Assembly (NCBI RefSeq): GCF_949628265.1
Contig: NC_088787.1
Coordinates: 10,530,501 to 10,594,500, forward strand
DNA: 64,000 bases
Direction: 5' to 3'
Source: Cloeon dipterum
Lineage: Eukaryota > Arthropoda > Insecta > Ephemeroptera > Baetidae
Shown here: one piece after another, positions 25,903 through 37,834 of the stretch
How the letters are laid out: each line of letters starts with the position of its first letter
Numbering within the stretch: the stretch's first letter is position 1
Made by a program: the position numbers and the translations under genes
Notes under the pieces: model-generated
The model's database searches: none
What the model was told of the DNA's origin: nothing
What the model saw: the letters and a program-made list of their open reading frames with translations, nothing else

Positions 25903-28156
25903 TTAAATTGACCCTCCCGAATTGACAGCGAAGAAGCAGGAAAAGTGCCGATGATGGTTCTCTAGGAGGAAATCCTCACAATATATAATTTCACTGGATT
26001 TTGGTTCGTACGCTTTCAAAAACAAGATCAAGTTAGGATCGTTTAACCAGTCGGACACCGATTCCCCTGCGTCAACAACCTCACAACTCTCTGGTAAAAT
26101 AATATCCAGGTAATCCAAAACAGGACTCTCAAATCGTTGAGTAACTTCGAGATGTGTCAAGTTTGGGAGATGAGCTGAAGCTGTTTTGATGATTTTGCTC
26201 AGTGATTTGACAATTTCACTGTCATGATCAACAACGCGTGTAGAATTAAAACGTATGCATCCACTTGCTTCAACCAGATTTCCCAATATCTCATTATTAG
26301 AAATTAATGATGCAAGTCTCTCCAGGTCATTGACGTCAAAAGTGTCATGCGGCAAGTCAATTTTCATAGTATCTAGTAGTGGCGCCGACAGAATGCTTGA
26401 CAGGCAGGAAACTTTGAAACCGTGACTGAAATCATTAAAAATTCATTTAAGATAATTTATTTTCATTTTCTTTTCTACACCTTACTGTTTGTGATTCTTC
26501 CAAATCAGACGCTTCAATTTCAAAAATTTACAACTTTCTACTGTGGAATCTATCATCAACAACACATCCGTCAGGATAAGTATTCGCAAATCAGGACAGC
26601 AGTCAAAAATTAGGTTGATACCCAAGAAGATGTTTTTGAGAGATGAAACTTGAAGCGTGGTTATATCACCTCCATATTTCTCCAGGAAACGATAAACAAT
26701 TTCCTTTGAAGGTACATTTTTAAGAGAAAGGGTGCAAATTTTGGAAAAACTCAGCATTGCTATTAACTCTTGTTCATTGTGTGTCCAATCGTCTTTCCAT
26801 ACGATCTGAAAAAAAATTGATATTAATGAGAGCAGTAAATGTCAGAAGAAATTAAAGGGAATAGCGAATGTGTCTCTTTTTATTAGTATCTCTGCAGAAA
26901 TGTCCTGAGATCCTCTGTGTCAGCTCGAGCAGGAAAATCTTCTGCAGAAATATTGATAAACCAACCGATTATATGTAACACACCGAAGAAGCTGCATTTC
27001 ATTTCTGCTTACAATTATGACAACCGCGCATGTTTCTGCCTTCATTGGTTGGCATTTATCAAGAAGCGTGTATTTATAATTTACCATTAAATGCGAAGCA
27101 GAAGGAAACATTTCGTGCAAACGAAGAGAACTCGGAGCTACACGCAGCTTCTGCAAAGCTGATTTCTCCAACGGAAGGTGCTCAGTTTGCCGAGACAATG
27201 TCGTGTAAACAGGGCTAGCAAGTAATTCGATGTTTGGTAAATGGCGAACACAGAAATTTTTCAGTTGCATATAGGGTCGAGTTGTTGGAAAACACAAAGA
27301 TTTCAAGCTGGAAAATGTGCTTTTTACGTCCTCGATGTCTGTGAAATCTGGAAAATGCTCGTCTTTAAACATAATATAAAGGTATTTTAAACTGCTGAGA
27401 GTGTTGCAAATTGTCTTCACGTCTGAGTATCTGAGCTTGAACGGGTATATCACAAGTGCTTCCAGCTTTTCCAGCTTACAGATTGCGTTCACCATTTCTT
27501 CACTTGCAACGTGTTCACTTTCACTTGGATCAAAATCAAGGAATGTCATTTTAATCATCAATGATTTTATTGGTTTCGAATTAGTTTCTCTCTCTGAAAT
27601 CCTTTCAATGACCTGTTTATAAAAATTAAATTAACTATAATATATAAGATAGGAAATTAAAGCGTCTTATTACCCTTGTACAATTGCTTTCCTTTGAAGA
27701 ATCGGGGGAAAACGGCATCAGACCATCCCTTATTACCAATCCCACTTCCATTTCCATTGATATTGACTCCAGCAACTGTGTCAGCGCAGACAAGCGTGTA
27801 TTGAAATCATCCATCAAGCCACGTGTTTCTTTAGGTGGTTTTTGTTTCATTATGGCTTTAAACAGATCTCTTCGTAAAACTTGAATTTTATCATTTTTGC
27901 AAGGAGATTGGTCTGATTCTTCTTTAACTTAAATAAATAATATATAATTAATAGAAGTCTTCAATAATATTTTGTAATTTTATTTACTAATATGGTTGTT
28001 GTCTAGACATAGACTTTCCAGACGGCCATCTTCAACGTAGGAGCAGATATTTTTAGTGGTCTGCTCAAGGGACAGTTTCCTTAAACTGATGTTTTTCAAT
28101 CGTAAGTTATTCAACCTTTTATAGGTCATTTCCAATTTCTCCTCGTCATCTTCCAT
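25903..28156 (-). CDS. Leucine-rich-repeat-like protein, five exons, 621 aa
   Basis: Exons in transcription order: 28156-27988, 27927-27674, 27612-27013, 26805-26486 and 26425-25903. Every junction has GT/AG borders (for example ATT|GTAAGC at 27013) and the phases join to give one open frame ending in TAA at 25903. The protein starts MEDDEEKLEM and contains irregular repeats of the form LxxLxLxx: LNNLRLKNISL and LESLCLDNN in exon 1, LSSLKYLYIMF and FSSLKSLCF in exon 3, DLRILILTDV in exon 4, and LPNLTHLEV in exon 5. This suits a ribonuclease-inhibitor-like fold as in F-box/LRR adaptors of ubiquitin ligases. No signal peptide, membrane segment or clear F-box is seen, so a role as a substrate adaptor is only inference. 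The start is the first ATG after an in-frame stop (near 28180); the true N-terminus may include an upstream exon. I do not recognise an orthologue; it may be lineage-specific. Confidence 0.75.
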
Positions 28157-28660
28157 ATCGGAGCTTCTGCAGCACAGAAGCCGAGAAAGTCATCAATCAA
28201 ATCATTCTCAAAATATTTTATCAAAAATAATAATAAACGAGGAGATAATATATAGCAAAATTCCCTAAATGTGGTTGGATGTAACTTGAAAATAAATTTG
28301 GGCATTGGTACACACACATTAAACAAAAATAAATATAGCTTATTGTTTAGAGCATTCAAGACAAACAGAATGGCATAAAAGTGAACCATTCATCGGCATA
28401 ACCACGAAAAATTAAAGAGGTTTGACACCGATTTTGCGGAATTTTGTCAAATTTATTATAACGCTTTATGATGTATTCTAAATAATACTTGGGATTTCCC
28501 TTTTTTATTTTTGATATCGCACCGCGAGCGAGAGCAGCGAAAAGGAGGAGAGAAAGTATAAAAATATAGACTTCCTTGCCTAGTTGCGTTGATCTAGGAC
28601 AAAGTGGACGTAAATTCTGGCATATATATAATTCCGTGAAACATCGCATTGAGTGCTTAC

Positions 28661-28772
28661 GTGAGATATTTGTTGAATTTATTGAATTGTGATGAAACAC
28701 GTAATAGAAATGCTCTAAAAGTAGAATGGAATTGGATGCCATAAGAGAATTTGAGTGTAAATTGTGCGGCAT
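28661..28772 (-). other. Candidate upstream (5') exon of the LRR-like gene
   Basis: A minus-strand segment ends in a good donor (CTCAC|GTAAGC). It contains an ATG opening MPHNLHSNSLM, but its phase does not join in frame to the acceptor just upstream of 28156 (CTGCAG near 28170). If transcribed it would be non-coding leader or belong to another form. Confidence 0.25.
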
Positions 28773-31020
28773 CGGTCAAGAATTTGACAGCTCATCCGCA
28801 CAAAAATTTTCGAAACGCGCTAACAATAAGAAATGAAGCTGCGAGTGTTGCTATAAAGATTAATGCCCAGGTAAAGTTTTGTTAATATAGAGATAAGGAG
28901 ATTCCACGATTGGCCCCGCGGTGTTACCTCTTCCGATAAGCAAAGAAGAGAGAACAGTTTGAAATTTATTGATACGTTTTGAGCCTAAGTAAAGGTAGTT
29001 TTTAAAGCAAATTTTGAAGAAAACAAGTGTTTAGTTTGTAAATAAATAGGGAGTTGAAATTTTCTATCATCTGTTTTCGTGTGTTATTTTATTAAGTTTT
29101 TTTTATAAACGCACTTCCTACAGTGTGAAAAGAATCGTGCCAATGTAAAATTGTTAATATTTCATGTAAAATGCTTCTGTTAAAAACTCACCTAAATTCG
29201 AATGCACAAAAAGGTCTAGCACACGCACGTGGGTAGCCAAAGCACTGACTAAGAGTTTTTTTTTTTGGTGAAGGGAGAGTAAAACGCACCACCTGACGAT
29301 AAAAGCGCCACATCGCCACCTTGTGATTCAGGGTAGTATCGCATGAAGGAGCGGGAAAATCTATTTATAGGGAATCGCTGTTAGTAGAAGTACGCGTCAG
29401 GGTTGCTTTGTTAAATATGGAATGATATTGTGGCAGACGCTTTACAACGCAGCAGACCAGGTCAAGTCACGTCAATTTGCAAAAACCTGAAAACAATTTA
29501 AGACTTTTTAGGACTGATATATAATTATGCAGTTTTAAAAAGCAAAATTGATAAGGATAAGGGTTGACTTGTTTATATCGCTTTAAACAGTGATTGAAAA
29601 ATTAGGAGTTAATAATGAGGAGCAATGAGCGCTTCCATAAATTAAGGCGGTTGACGAATTTAAAGAATTTTGATAATTTTCCATTCACCCTCTCATTTTT
29701 AATGCAGCGGCACAACTTGAAAAATTGCAAGTTCGACATTGAAATTCCCCATCATTTAAGAACGAAGAGAATTCTTAAAATTCTGATTTTGTGCTTTAAA
29801 AATTTATTTCGAATAAAAAACATATTTCCGTTCCGCAATGAAATCTGTCCATAACTTTAAAATATAGGGCAATATTTGATTGGTGGCTTGAAATGTTTGT
29901 CAGACAGGCTAAAAACAATGTCAGAAAAAGATTAAAACCAAACTGAAGGAAGTGAATAATAGGTTTTTGGTAACTACTACATCACAGCAAGCGCGTAAAT
30001 TGCCATAAAAAAAACATTTCTGCCGTCGCATTTGGTTTTGAGCTTTGAGAGGCAGAGATACACATACCTATACTGGGAGCACGCGTTTCCTCTGGCACGG
30101 CAAACGTCCAACAATTACTCCACCGACTTTTTGCGCCTGGTATCATGCATTTTCAATTCCTGAACGGCATTCTAGATGCAGGACCTATATGCACGTACAG
30201 ATTGAAGGAAAACACATTAATAATATTTGAGAGTGCTGTGCTGTGTGTGATCCAAATATAATGAAATAATTTTATCAAATGCTAATAAAGAATACAATGA
30301 CTTTTTCTGACTCGATGAGAAAGAGAGGATTATTAAATTTATATAAGAGACGATTCATAATTTTAGGCAAATTTAAAAAAAAAAAATTGAAATCGTGAAG
30401 AATTACACTACTTGTCACTCAACTCCGCGAAGAATCTTGTTGGCGAAAAATTCCAGTTTTTCTATTTCAAACCACGCACTTAAGTTTTTCGAGTCTGATT
30501 TATTTTCATTTTCTCTTTTGTCACAACCTGCTTAATGTGGCTATTTAGTAGTAAAATTTAATTACATTATTCTTTGCTGCCTGAAATAAAATAAAAACAT
30601 GTTCTTTTAAACTCATCCAAAATACGTAAAATAAAATATTTGAATTTGGCAAAGAAATCGTCCTTCTCTAAGGGATTAGACGAAGACATTTTTTTAAAAA
30701 AAATATATATTTGAAGGCAAAAATAAGAGCAGTAGTTGTTCCAATGAGCGTGAATGTAGATTACAAATTAACATCCGTGCATTGTGCAGTTTATAAACTA
30801 CAATTGACGCCCATGATTATTTACTAATTTCGCAGAAAAAATGAATAAAAAAGTGACGGAAACTGTCGCGCCTTTTGAAGCAGTGCACACTGTGCCGAAT
30901 TGCATTGCTCCAGAGCGGGTTGCGTTGAAACTCAAGGGGCAAAAGCTACAGCAATGTAGAAGATGGAAAGAGGCGTTGAGTGAGCGAGGAAAACCAGCAG
31001 GCCACTCCCCCTTCCCGATC
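28773..31020. other. Intergenic region between divergent genes
   Basis: This separates the minus-strand LRR-like gene from the plus-strand BTB gene and probably holds both promoters. It is AT-rich with no supported coding exon; the frames at 29615-29854, 30045-30230 and 30841-31023 lack splice and domain evidence. Confidence 0.35.
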
Positions 31021-31039
31021 TAGCACCAAGGAGTAAACA

Positions 31040-31152
31040 TCTTCCTGATCATCCGATTCTAACGCCACAGCCACATTATCTCGGACATTTTCCCTCCTGA
31101 GTGCGGGCATAATCTGGACCCAACGAATTTTCTACCCCTTTATCGTTGCCAA
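31040..31152 (+). other. Possible 5' UTR exon of the BTB zinc-finger gene
   Basis: A relatively GC-rich stretch ends in a plausible donor (GCCAAG|GTATGA at 31152/31153). The first coding exon of the BTB gene begins right after an acceptor at 31872, so a non-coding upstream exon must exist, and this is the nearest candidate. The left boundary is a guess. Confidence 0.3.
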
Positions 31153-31874
31153 GGTATGAAGTAGATTGTTCGAGAGGAATATTATGCATTATTAACTACT
31201 ATCTATCTTCTGCGTAGGATTCATGACAGCTCGCTGCATAACTGCATAACATAAACACGATTGACGAGGCCGTCTGACTTGCCCTGAAACTTTTCGGATT
31301 TCATCAGATTTCATTTTATGTAATAGATTAACAAACAAGATTTCAACAACCCTTCCTATTTCTATTGGGAGATATAGAAATCGTCGCTCTTCTCTTTTTG
31401 CTGGTGCGAATAGTTTTAACTGAATACAAAATCTGATTATAACCATTTGGAGCCGAACAAATTATTTTTGTGAGGTAGATTGCTGGCACTTAGTTTTCTT
31501 TGAGAGGAAATTAATGTGCGTGCACTATAAGCAGGAGCTATATTTGAAATGGGAAAGCTGGTAACTTCATTTTGAGGGATTTGGAGTCATTTTTTACTGT
31601 TGAAAACACTGACCATGCGTACACTACACACATAAATTTTCAAGCTGATAAGATGTTGTGTACGCCAACACGCATTTTATTACTTCAAGTCTTTTTCATG
31701 GTTTATTGTAACTTTCTTTGGATTTTGGTTCACTTAGCAATGTGCTCACTCAGTTAGCTGCAGTTTAATTGAAATTGAAATTAAGTTTCTTAATTAAATT
31801 GTACAGATGGATGGATGGACCATTGTGCATGCCAGCTACAATTCAAAATTTCTAATTGTTGTTTTCTTTTAGAA

Positions 31875-34140
31875 ATGGACAGTCAGGTGTACTCTCTAAA
31901 ATGGAACAACTTCGTGCCGAATATCATGTCCTCTTTCCGGTCGCTGAGGAGAGACAGGGACCTGGTGGATGTCACCTTGAGCTGCGAGGGAAAGAGAATC
32001 TCGGTCCACAAAGTTATCCTGTCAGCTTGCAGCTCATACTTCAGGACTGTTCTAAAGGTTTGCCATTTTTGCCATCCATTATCATTGAAAGAAATCAAAT
32101 TTATTAAATGCAAATTTCGACCAGAATCACGCTAAAATATAATATTTATTTTATCGTGTTTAAATAGAAATAAATTATTCTTTATTTGAAGTTAAAAATG
32201 GTCTATTTTTGCTTAATGATCATGAAGTAAAATTTAAAAATCAACAGTAATTTACGTCCAAGAAGATTTTTTCTCAGTTAATTATCAACTCATTGATTTA
32301 ACTTTAGTTGTGTTATAAATTTTAATGGCTAGCTCTCTTGTTCCTATTTAAAATCGAATTTTGCTCTAAATTGCTCGGGAATGTGTGTGTTTCAGGAAAA
32401 CCCTGCTCAACATCCGGTGATCATCTTTCGGAACGTTTCGTTTGATGATCTCCAGGCCATAATCGACTTCGTTTACAACGGTGAGGTGAGCGTGGAACAG
32501 AATCGGCTCACCGCTTTCCTACAAACAGCCGAACTGTTGGAAATCAAAGGATTGACCAACGAAAGCTGCAACTCTAAGACTGCCCAGAAGACTGAGCCTT
32601 ACGAGGTGAGTTATTATTTATTTGGAATGTACAATTTTGGAGTTGAATAATTGGGTTTTATTTTTAGGCGGAAACATATCCTACTTGTAGTAAAGAGGAA
32701 CCTGAAACTCCAGAGAAAGTTTTCCCTAAAGCACCCACTAAGAATTTAGAAAGGGTCAATGAGAGTCCTGCAAAAAAGAGGAAGCTCTCTGAAGTTGAAA
32801 TAACACCTATTGAACCATTAGGCAGGGGTAATCTTTTAACTCTTCTTTCAAAATAGTATTTTTGCCTAGTCATTATAATTTACTAGCGTCACTCACAATA
32901 ATGAAGATAGTTATTTATTTACATTGTTTTGTAAGATTTGTAAATTTCAAATGTTTTCAACAAAATTAACTTGAAGCAAGGCAGTTTTTTTTAACTGAAA
33001 AATCATCAGAATTGTGAAAAGTATAGCTTCAAATTTTGATTTTTAATTAAGGGATTGCTATTTTATTCCTTTGGAGCTGTGTAACTCACACTGTCAAATT
33101 AAAAATAAATCACCTCTGGTGATCTAAATTTTTAAGTCCTCGCTTCCTGTAAACATCCCAAGAGATTCCTTATTGAGTTAATTCTTAATTTTTTATCAAC
33201 TACCATGTAATAATTTCTATACCTATAGTCCGTTCGCTGGGACGGGAATGGCTCAGAAATACCGGGAAATCCCTGTTTAAATTTAATACATAGTAATTTG
33301 TCAATTGTTAGCTCTGTATTCTTATCATTTCTTTTCTGGATAATTAATGTGGGGGCTTGAATTAAATTGATTCATTTGATCTTTTTATAGAAGAGGAAAC
33401 GACCGCTGCACCTGTTGCGTTGGATGAAGCAGATCATGAGTTATCATATCGCTCTGTCAGTCCAGAATCTCAAGCAGTTCTGATTAGTGACGAAGAACTT
33501 GATGGTAAGTTGAAATATAAACAACTCGATACTGGGCTAAAATTAAAAAATAAGGTGATGGGGATCTAAGCATTGTGGCGGCAGCTGGGTCTGAAAGGAT
33601 TGAGGACAATGGCATGGGTAAGACCCCTTTAACACAATACTTGTCTTTCTTTGTGGAAACGCTGCCCGCTTTATCATTAACCTTTCCCTTTTACCCTGGG
33701 CCAAAGCTAAATTTTGTGTTCTGTTGATTTCTTTTGCAGCGAATGAAAAAAGTGTGGCTGAAGCATACAATCGGAAAAGAAACACGCGGACAGTCATTGG
33801 CCAAAAATCATGTTGCAGTTTGTGCAATGAAAAATCATTCCCGGACATGCCCTCGTGCAAAGCACACTCCAGCCAGCACTTTTCCAGCGCCTTTGCCTGC
33901 AACATTTGCTTCAAAGTTTTCCCCTCTAAAGAACTACACAAAATGCACATGTCAAATTTGCACTCTGACCGATTCAAATGCAGCATTTGCTCCAGAGTTT
34001 TCCCCTCCAAAGAACTACACAAAAGTCACATGTCAAATTTCCACTCTGACCGATTCCAATGCAGCATTTGCTTTGAACTATTTGGCAGCATGTCCCGACT
34101 GAAGATTCACCATCTCAAAACCCACCTCAGGTGTCTCTAA
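31875..34140 (+). CDS. BTB/POZ C2H2 zinc-finger transcription factor, isoform A (ttk/lola group), 376 aa
   Basis: Coding exons: 31875-32057, 32396-32605, 32668-32827, 33391-33504, 33555-33617 and 33740-34140; splice borders and phases all agree. The first two exons encode one BTB domain (residues about 1-125). It starts MDSQVYSLKWNNF, has the conserved FRSLRRDRDLVDVTL and HKVILSACSSYF stretches, and ends with VYNGEVSVEQNRL and LLEIKGLT, typical of the arthropod ttk-group BTB used for dimerisation in nuclear regulators. A charged linker with a basic AKKRKL stretch (likely nuclear signal) follows. The last exon carries four C2H2 fingers: CCSLC...HSSQH (irregular), FACNIC...HMSNLH, FKCSIC...HMSNFH and FQCSIC...HLKTH. 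The acceptor upstream (TTTAG) places the ATG two bases into its exon. Fingers 2 and 3 are near-identical. A sequence-specific DNA-binding repressor or activator is the likely role; I cannot assign an orthologue. Confidence 0.85.
33555..33617 (+). CDS. 63-bp cassette exon of the BTB gene
   Basis: The segment is open in the required phase, encodes an acidic GDLSIVAAAGSERIEDNGM stretch, and ends in a donor (CATGG|GTAAGA). It starts and ends in phase 1, so skipping it keeps the frame and removes 21 residues. The acceptor (AATAAG) lacks a pyrimidine tract, so inclusion may be regulated or the exon may be false. Confidence 0.5.
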
Positions 34141-34457
34141 AACCCGCATTTTTTCGGTAAAAAACCCACTGCGTTGCAAAAAATGCGCATATTTCCAAAA
34201 CACTCATTTTTGTTAAAGATAAAAAATTCTTATGATGGATGACCAGAAATTGGGATTTTTACTGCCACTGGTTTCATCAAAAGACCAAACGTTATAACAC
34301 TCATCGTAATTTTCCGAAATTTCTGAATTTTTGGTGCGAAATGTGACCTCTTTGGTGTTAAATTCGGAAAAATGTGGAAACCCCAAAACTGTATTTTTTT
34401 TTGCGCAAAAACCAGTGGTGTATTTTTGCGTGCTGCAAAATTGACGGGCCCTGCAAT
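34141..34457. mobile_element. Family C short inverted repeat element, inserted at the 3' end of BTB isoform A
   Basis: The segment begins immediately after the TAA of the isoform A terminal exon. It carries the Family C hallmarks: AACCCGCATTTTTTCGG at the left, TTCGGAAAAATGTGG and GTATTTTTGCGTGCTGCAAA at the right, and a GGGCCCTGC end. It resembles 48481-48830 and the core of 10795-11847. It probably forms most of the isoform A 3' UTR. Confidence 0.6.
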
Positions 34458-35123
34458 TAATGATGTGTTCCTATTTTCGTAAAAATCCTTACTTTTGTAT
34501 GTGTTTTATGTGAATGAAGTCCTGAGTTCATTTTCCCTGCCTGAAATTCATGTTTTTCCTTTCATATTCATCCCAGCTCTTATTTTAAACTTGCTTCTAC
34601 GGCTTTTTTTAACAAAATTTCCTTGCTTGCTACTTGTACAGTGCTTTTTGTTTATAAATTGAGTTTGAGGGAAATTTTTTCGAATTGTGTGATATCTGTG
34701 ATCTTTGGCGCTTGGCAATTTTCGCAGCTGCAATTTTCTCTAATTTATCAATGTCTTATACGTTGTTTCATCAAACATTTAGAAACCCCGCAGTCATTGC
34801 TAACTAACGAGCAATTTTTTGTCATGTTTGGATGAACCACAAGTTGGATTTTTTTATAATGTTTTTCTTTTTTATCCTTTCAATCAAGTTAATTGTGTTT
34901 ATATTTATATGTGATGTTAATAATCCAGTTTTATTCCCAACCAAGAGATAGTTACTACTAAATTTAATGAAAATCTGAGTTTTTTTAGAGCATATTCCAG
35001 GCCAACAAAACATTGTAAATTTTTAATAATTTTCAGGTTTGTTTGTTTCGCACCATACATCGAAATGAGCTTCGCTTTCCATCTCTGATAATAATGATTC
35101 CTAATTTCACGTGATTTTGCTCT

Positions 35124-35129
35124 AATAAA
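35124..35129 (+). terminator. Possible polyadenylation signal for BTB isoform A
   Basis: AATAAA, the clearest signal between the isoform A stop at 34140 and the isoform B exon at 35501. It implies a 3' UTR of about 1 kb. Confidence 0.4.
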
Positions 35130-35500
35130 GATTGTCTAGTCCTTTCCACCTTAACAAGCTCAAATTGAGACATAGATCATTTACGTCCTTTACTCTGCAA
35201 CCCAGAGCGTTCATGTTCGTTCCCGGGAAACATCCTGCCCACGCCAGAGAAGCAGAAAAGTATGCTGGTCGAGATGCAGCTTCGATATAACGACTTGCTG
35301 CGTTTTTCAAAATTTACAGCAGTTTTTTGACTGATTTCCCGTCTGAACTCAACTCAGAAAATCATCTGTGGCATTACTTTCGGCGTGTGTTAATGTACGA
35401 CTTGATTTGTCGACGTTTAGATCGCTTTTGTGTTCTGTCTTTTGGTTACCATTATTGTGTTTGATTTATGGAAATAAATTAATTAATAAATAATCCACAG

Positions 35501-35871
35501 GTTCTCAGTTTCCGTCGCTCGTGGCACCGCACGACTTTAACATCTCAAATGAGTCACGCGTGACCTCGCATCCCTCAAACAAAGAATCGGCACCAACCCC
35601 CATCAAATGCACCGGAGGCTATCGTTGCAGCGAGTGTAATAAAGTGTTTTCCCGTCAGAACCACTGCAAATCGCATATTAAGGTGCATCTCGGTGAGACG
35701 GTTTGTCACCTGTGCGGCAAAACGTTTCCGTTCGTGTGGAACCTGAAGAGCCACTTGGAGTTCCACCAGGGCCTCACCAAGTGTGACATATGCAACAAGA
35801 CTCTCGGGGATATTTACAGTTTGAATGCGCACAGAAAAAGACACTTCCGCGATTCAACTGAACCGATTTGA
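35501..35871 (+). CDS. Alternative terminal zinc-finger exon of the BTB gene (isoform B, 366 aa)
   Basis: An acceptor (ATCCACAG) at 35500 opens an exon in the same phase (needs two bases to finish a Gly codon) as the zinc-finger exon at 33740, so the shared exons 31875-33617 can join either. It encodes SQFPSLVAPHDF and then three C2H2 fingers: YRCSEC...HIKVH, TVCHLC...HLEFH and TKCDIC...HRKRH. The stop is TGA at 35869, with a polyadenylation signal AATAAA at 35966. These fingers differ from those of isoform A, so the two forms should bind different DNA sites, as known for lola, ttk and broad in Drosophila. Confidence 0.8.
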
Positions 35872-35965
35872 ATTTTTTAGAGATCAGTTTGGTAAATCGT
35901 AGTGCGTATTACTTTAATCTTCACAGCATACTGTGCAGTGGAATAATAAGAAAACGTAATTTCTA

Positions 35966-35971
35966 AATAAA
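35966..35971 (+). terminator. Polyadenylation signal for BTB isoform B
   Basis: AATAAA about 95 bases after the TGA at 35871. Confidence 0.65.
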
Positions 35972-37500
35972 TGCAGGCCTGCAGGGAAAGAACATGGTTC
36001 AGCCAACCTGTTTTAGCTTATTGGTCATAAGAATCGATTGTACAACATTAGTGCTGGTCTTTGGAGGTGAAAGATTGGAAATCGATTTTTTTTTAAATTT
36101 TAATAACTTTTGCATCAAATAATTTAGCTGATTCTCAAGTCAATCGGTAACGAGATTGTATATAATAAGGGAAAAAATGGAAATGAATTATGCATTGCCT
36201 GTTTTTTTCCTTTAGTAGAAAATTTGACAAATACACAAGAGACTTGTTAATTTTGGTGGATTTTCTAAGCTTAGTAAACGACACAGAGCCAACATTTATT
36301 TCCAGCCCAAATAGCGCAACAACAAACACGTAAATAGTATCCTTGTTGCGAGAAAAGGGCAACAGTAAATTTGACAATGAAAATTTGACTGTTGAGCGAT
36401 GCGCAATTTCAGAGCTGCTACGAGGAATTAGACCATTTTGACCAAAAAACGAATAAAAAATCGAAATATACAGTCGAAAGTTTCAAATCTTTATTTTCTT
36501 CTTGCACAAGCTGTCAACAATTTCTCTTAAATATAAATTGAACCTAAAATATAGTTTTTCTGGGGCTTGATTAATTTTTTGTCATCGTAAACTGTTTGAG
36601 AATTTTGTAGAGGTCACGGGCAGAAAATCCAAAATAAATTAAGCTGTCAAATAATTCAAAAATGTTTTTGTATCTGAAAACAATAAGAATAGCTGGGAAA
36701 GATTTAAAATGATTGATTTTTGTGTTAGTCCAAGAAAATAGACTAAAACGTAAACTTCACAATCAGGAAACCTTTATCTTTTTTCCTGTTTCCATTGGTA
36801 TTTTTGCTTTCAAACAAATTTTGATTAGATCTGAACAAAGCCTTTGTTGAGGTATGTGTCCATATTTTGCAAAATTTGTCTGGGATATTTTGAAATTTAA
36901 AAGTTTTGATTCAAATAATGAGAGGAATTTCGGGTCATTTTAACTGTCCTTAATATCCTTCATTAAATAATTTTAATTTCCCCGGCCTTTCGCATAACAA
37001 CGAATCATTTTTACATATGAGATTTATTTTTTGTTATTTTAGGAAACCATTTTCAGGAAAGATCTTCATAGGAATAAAAAATGAGCAAAATTTGGATATA
37101 TCTTCGGATTTATCAGCAATTGAAAAAGCAGAAAAATTTAGTCTAATAAAAAGTTTGTTTTTTAATTTAGGAATAATAAAAAAATCTGCATCGGACGATT
37201 TTTGAACTAAATGATTTCATTTAGTACCAGCAGTCTTCTCTTATTATGTATTTGGTTTATTCTGAGATATTTTGCAGAAACAGGTAAAAATACATTTTTC
37301 TTTAGCAAATTTTAAGCTTAAATAAATAGTAAAAAACAATGAAAATTTTTTTATTAGGGTGCTCTGTGAAATGCAACCAGCCGATTTTTTCTGTAATTAA
37401 AAATCAACATTTTATCAAAATAATTTGTTTTCTGAACAATATTTCCTGCTTTGTTTAGGATTTGGGTGATTTTGAATTCAGGATATTTTTTTTCGTTTCA
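35972..37500. other. Intergenic AT-rich region
   Basis: No exon, RNA gene or repeat family recognised. Short frames at 36135-36377 and 37017-37205 are unsupported. Confidence 0.4.
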
Positions 37501-37504
37501 TGAT

Positions 37505-37834
37505 TTCCGCTATGCGCGGCCTCGCGGGCCTCGCGCTAGGAAAATAAGGAAGGCATCGAGCAGTGGGAGGTGGGAGTGGGAGTGTGGTTCGCACATTCCG
37601 CGGCGCTGCAGTCGGCCGACGAGCTTGCTTAACCCTTTCGATCATATGGTGTATTGATCAGCAGACGGAGAGACTGATTCCGGATTTTTCTCCGGACGTG
37701 TGGCCGCGACCTTCGTTCGGACTGCGTCTCGCACCCAGCCGAAAAAAGAAAAACCGAGCCTGAGCCCGGCCGGGTTGACACGAACCTTCCTGAAATCGAA
37801 TTCTCTGGACAAGCAGCGGAGCCCCGGATTAGTC
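37505..37834 (+). promoter_or_regulatory. GC-rich promoter/5' UTR of the tetraspanin gene
   Basis: A GC-rich, CpG-containing stretch runs directly into the ATG at 37835 and contrasts sharply with the AT-rich DNA upstream. It probably contains the transcription start and leader. No TATA box is evident. Confidence 0.45.
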
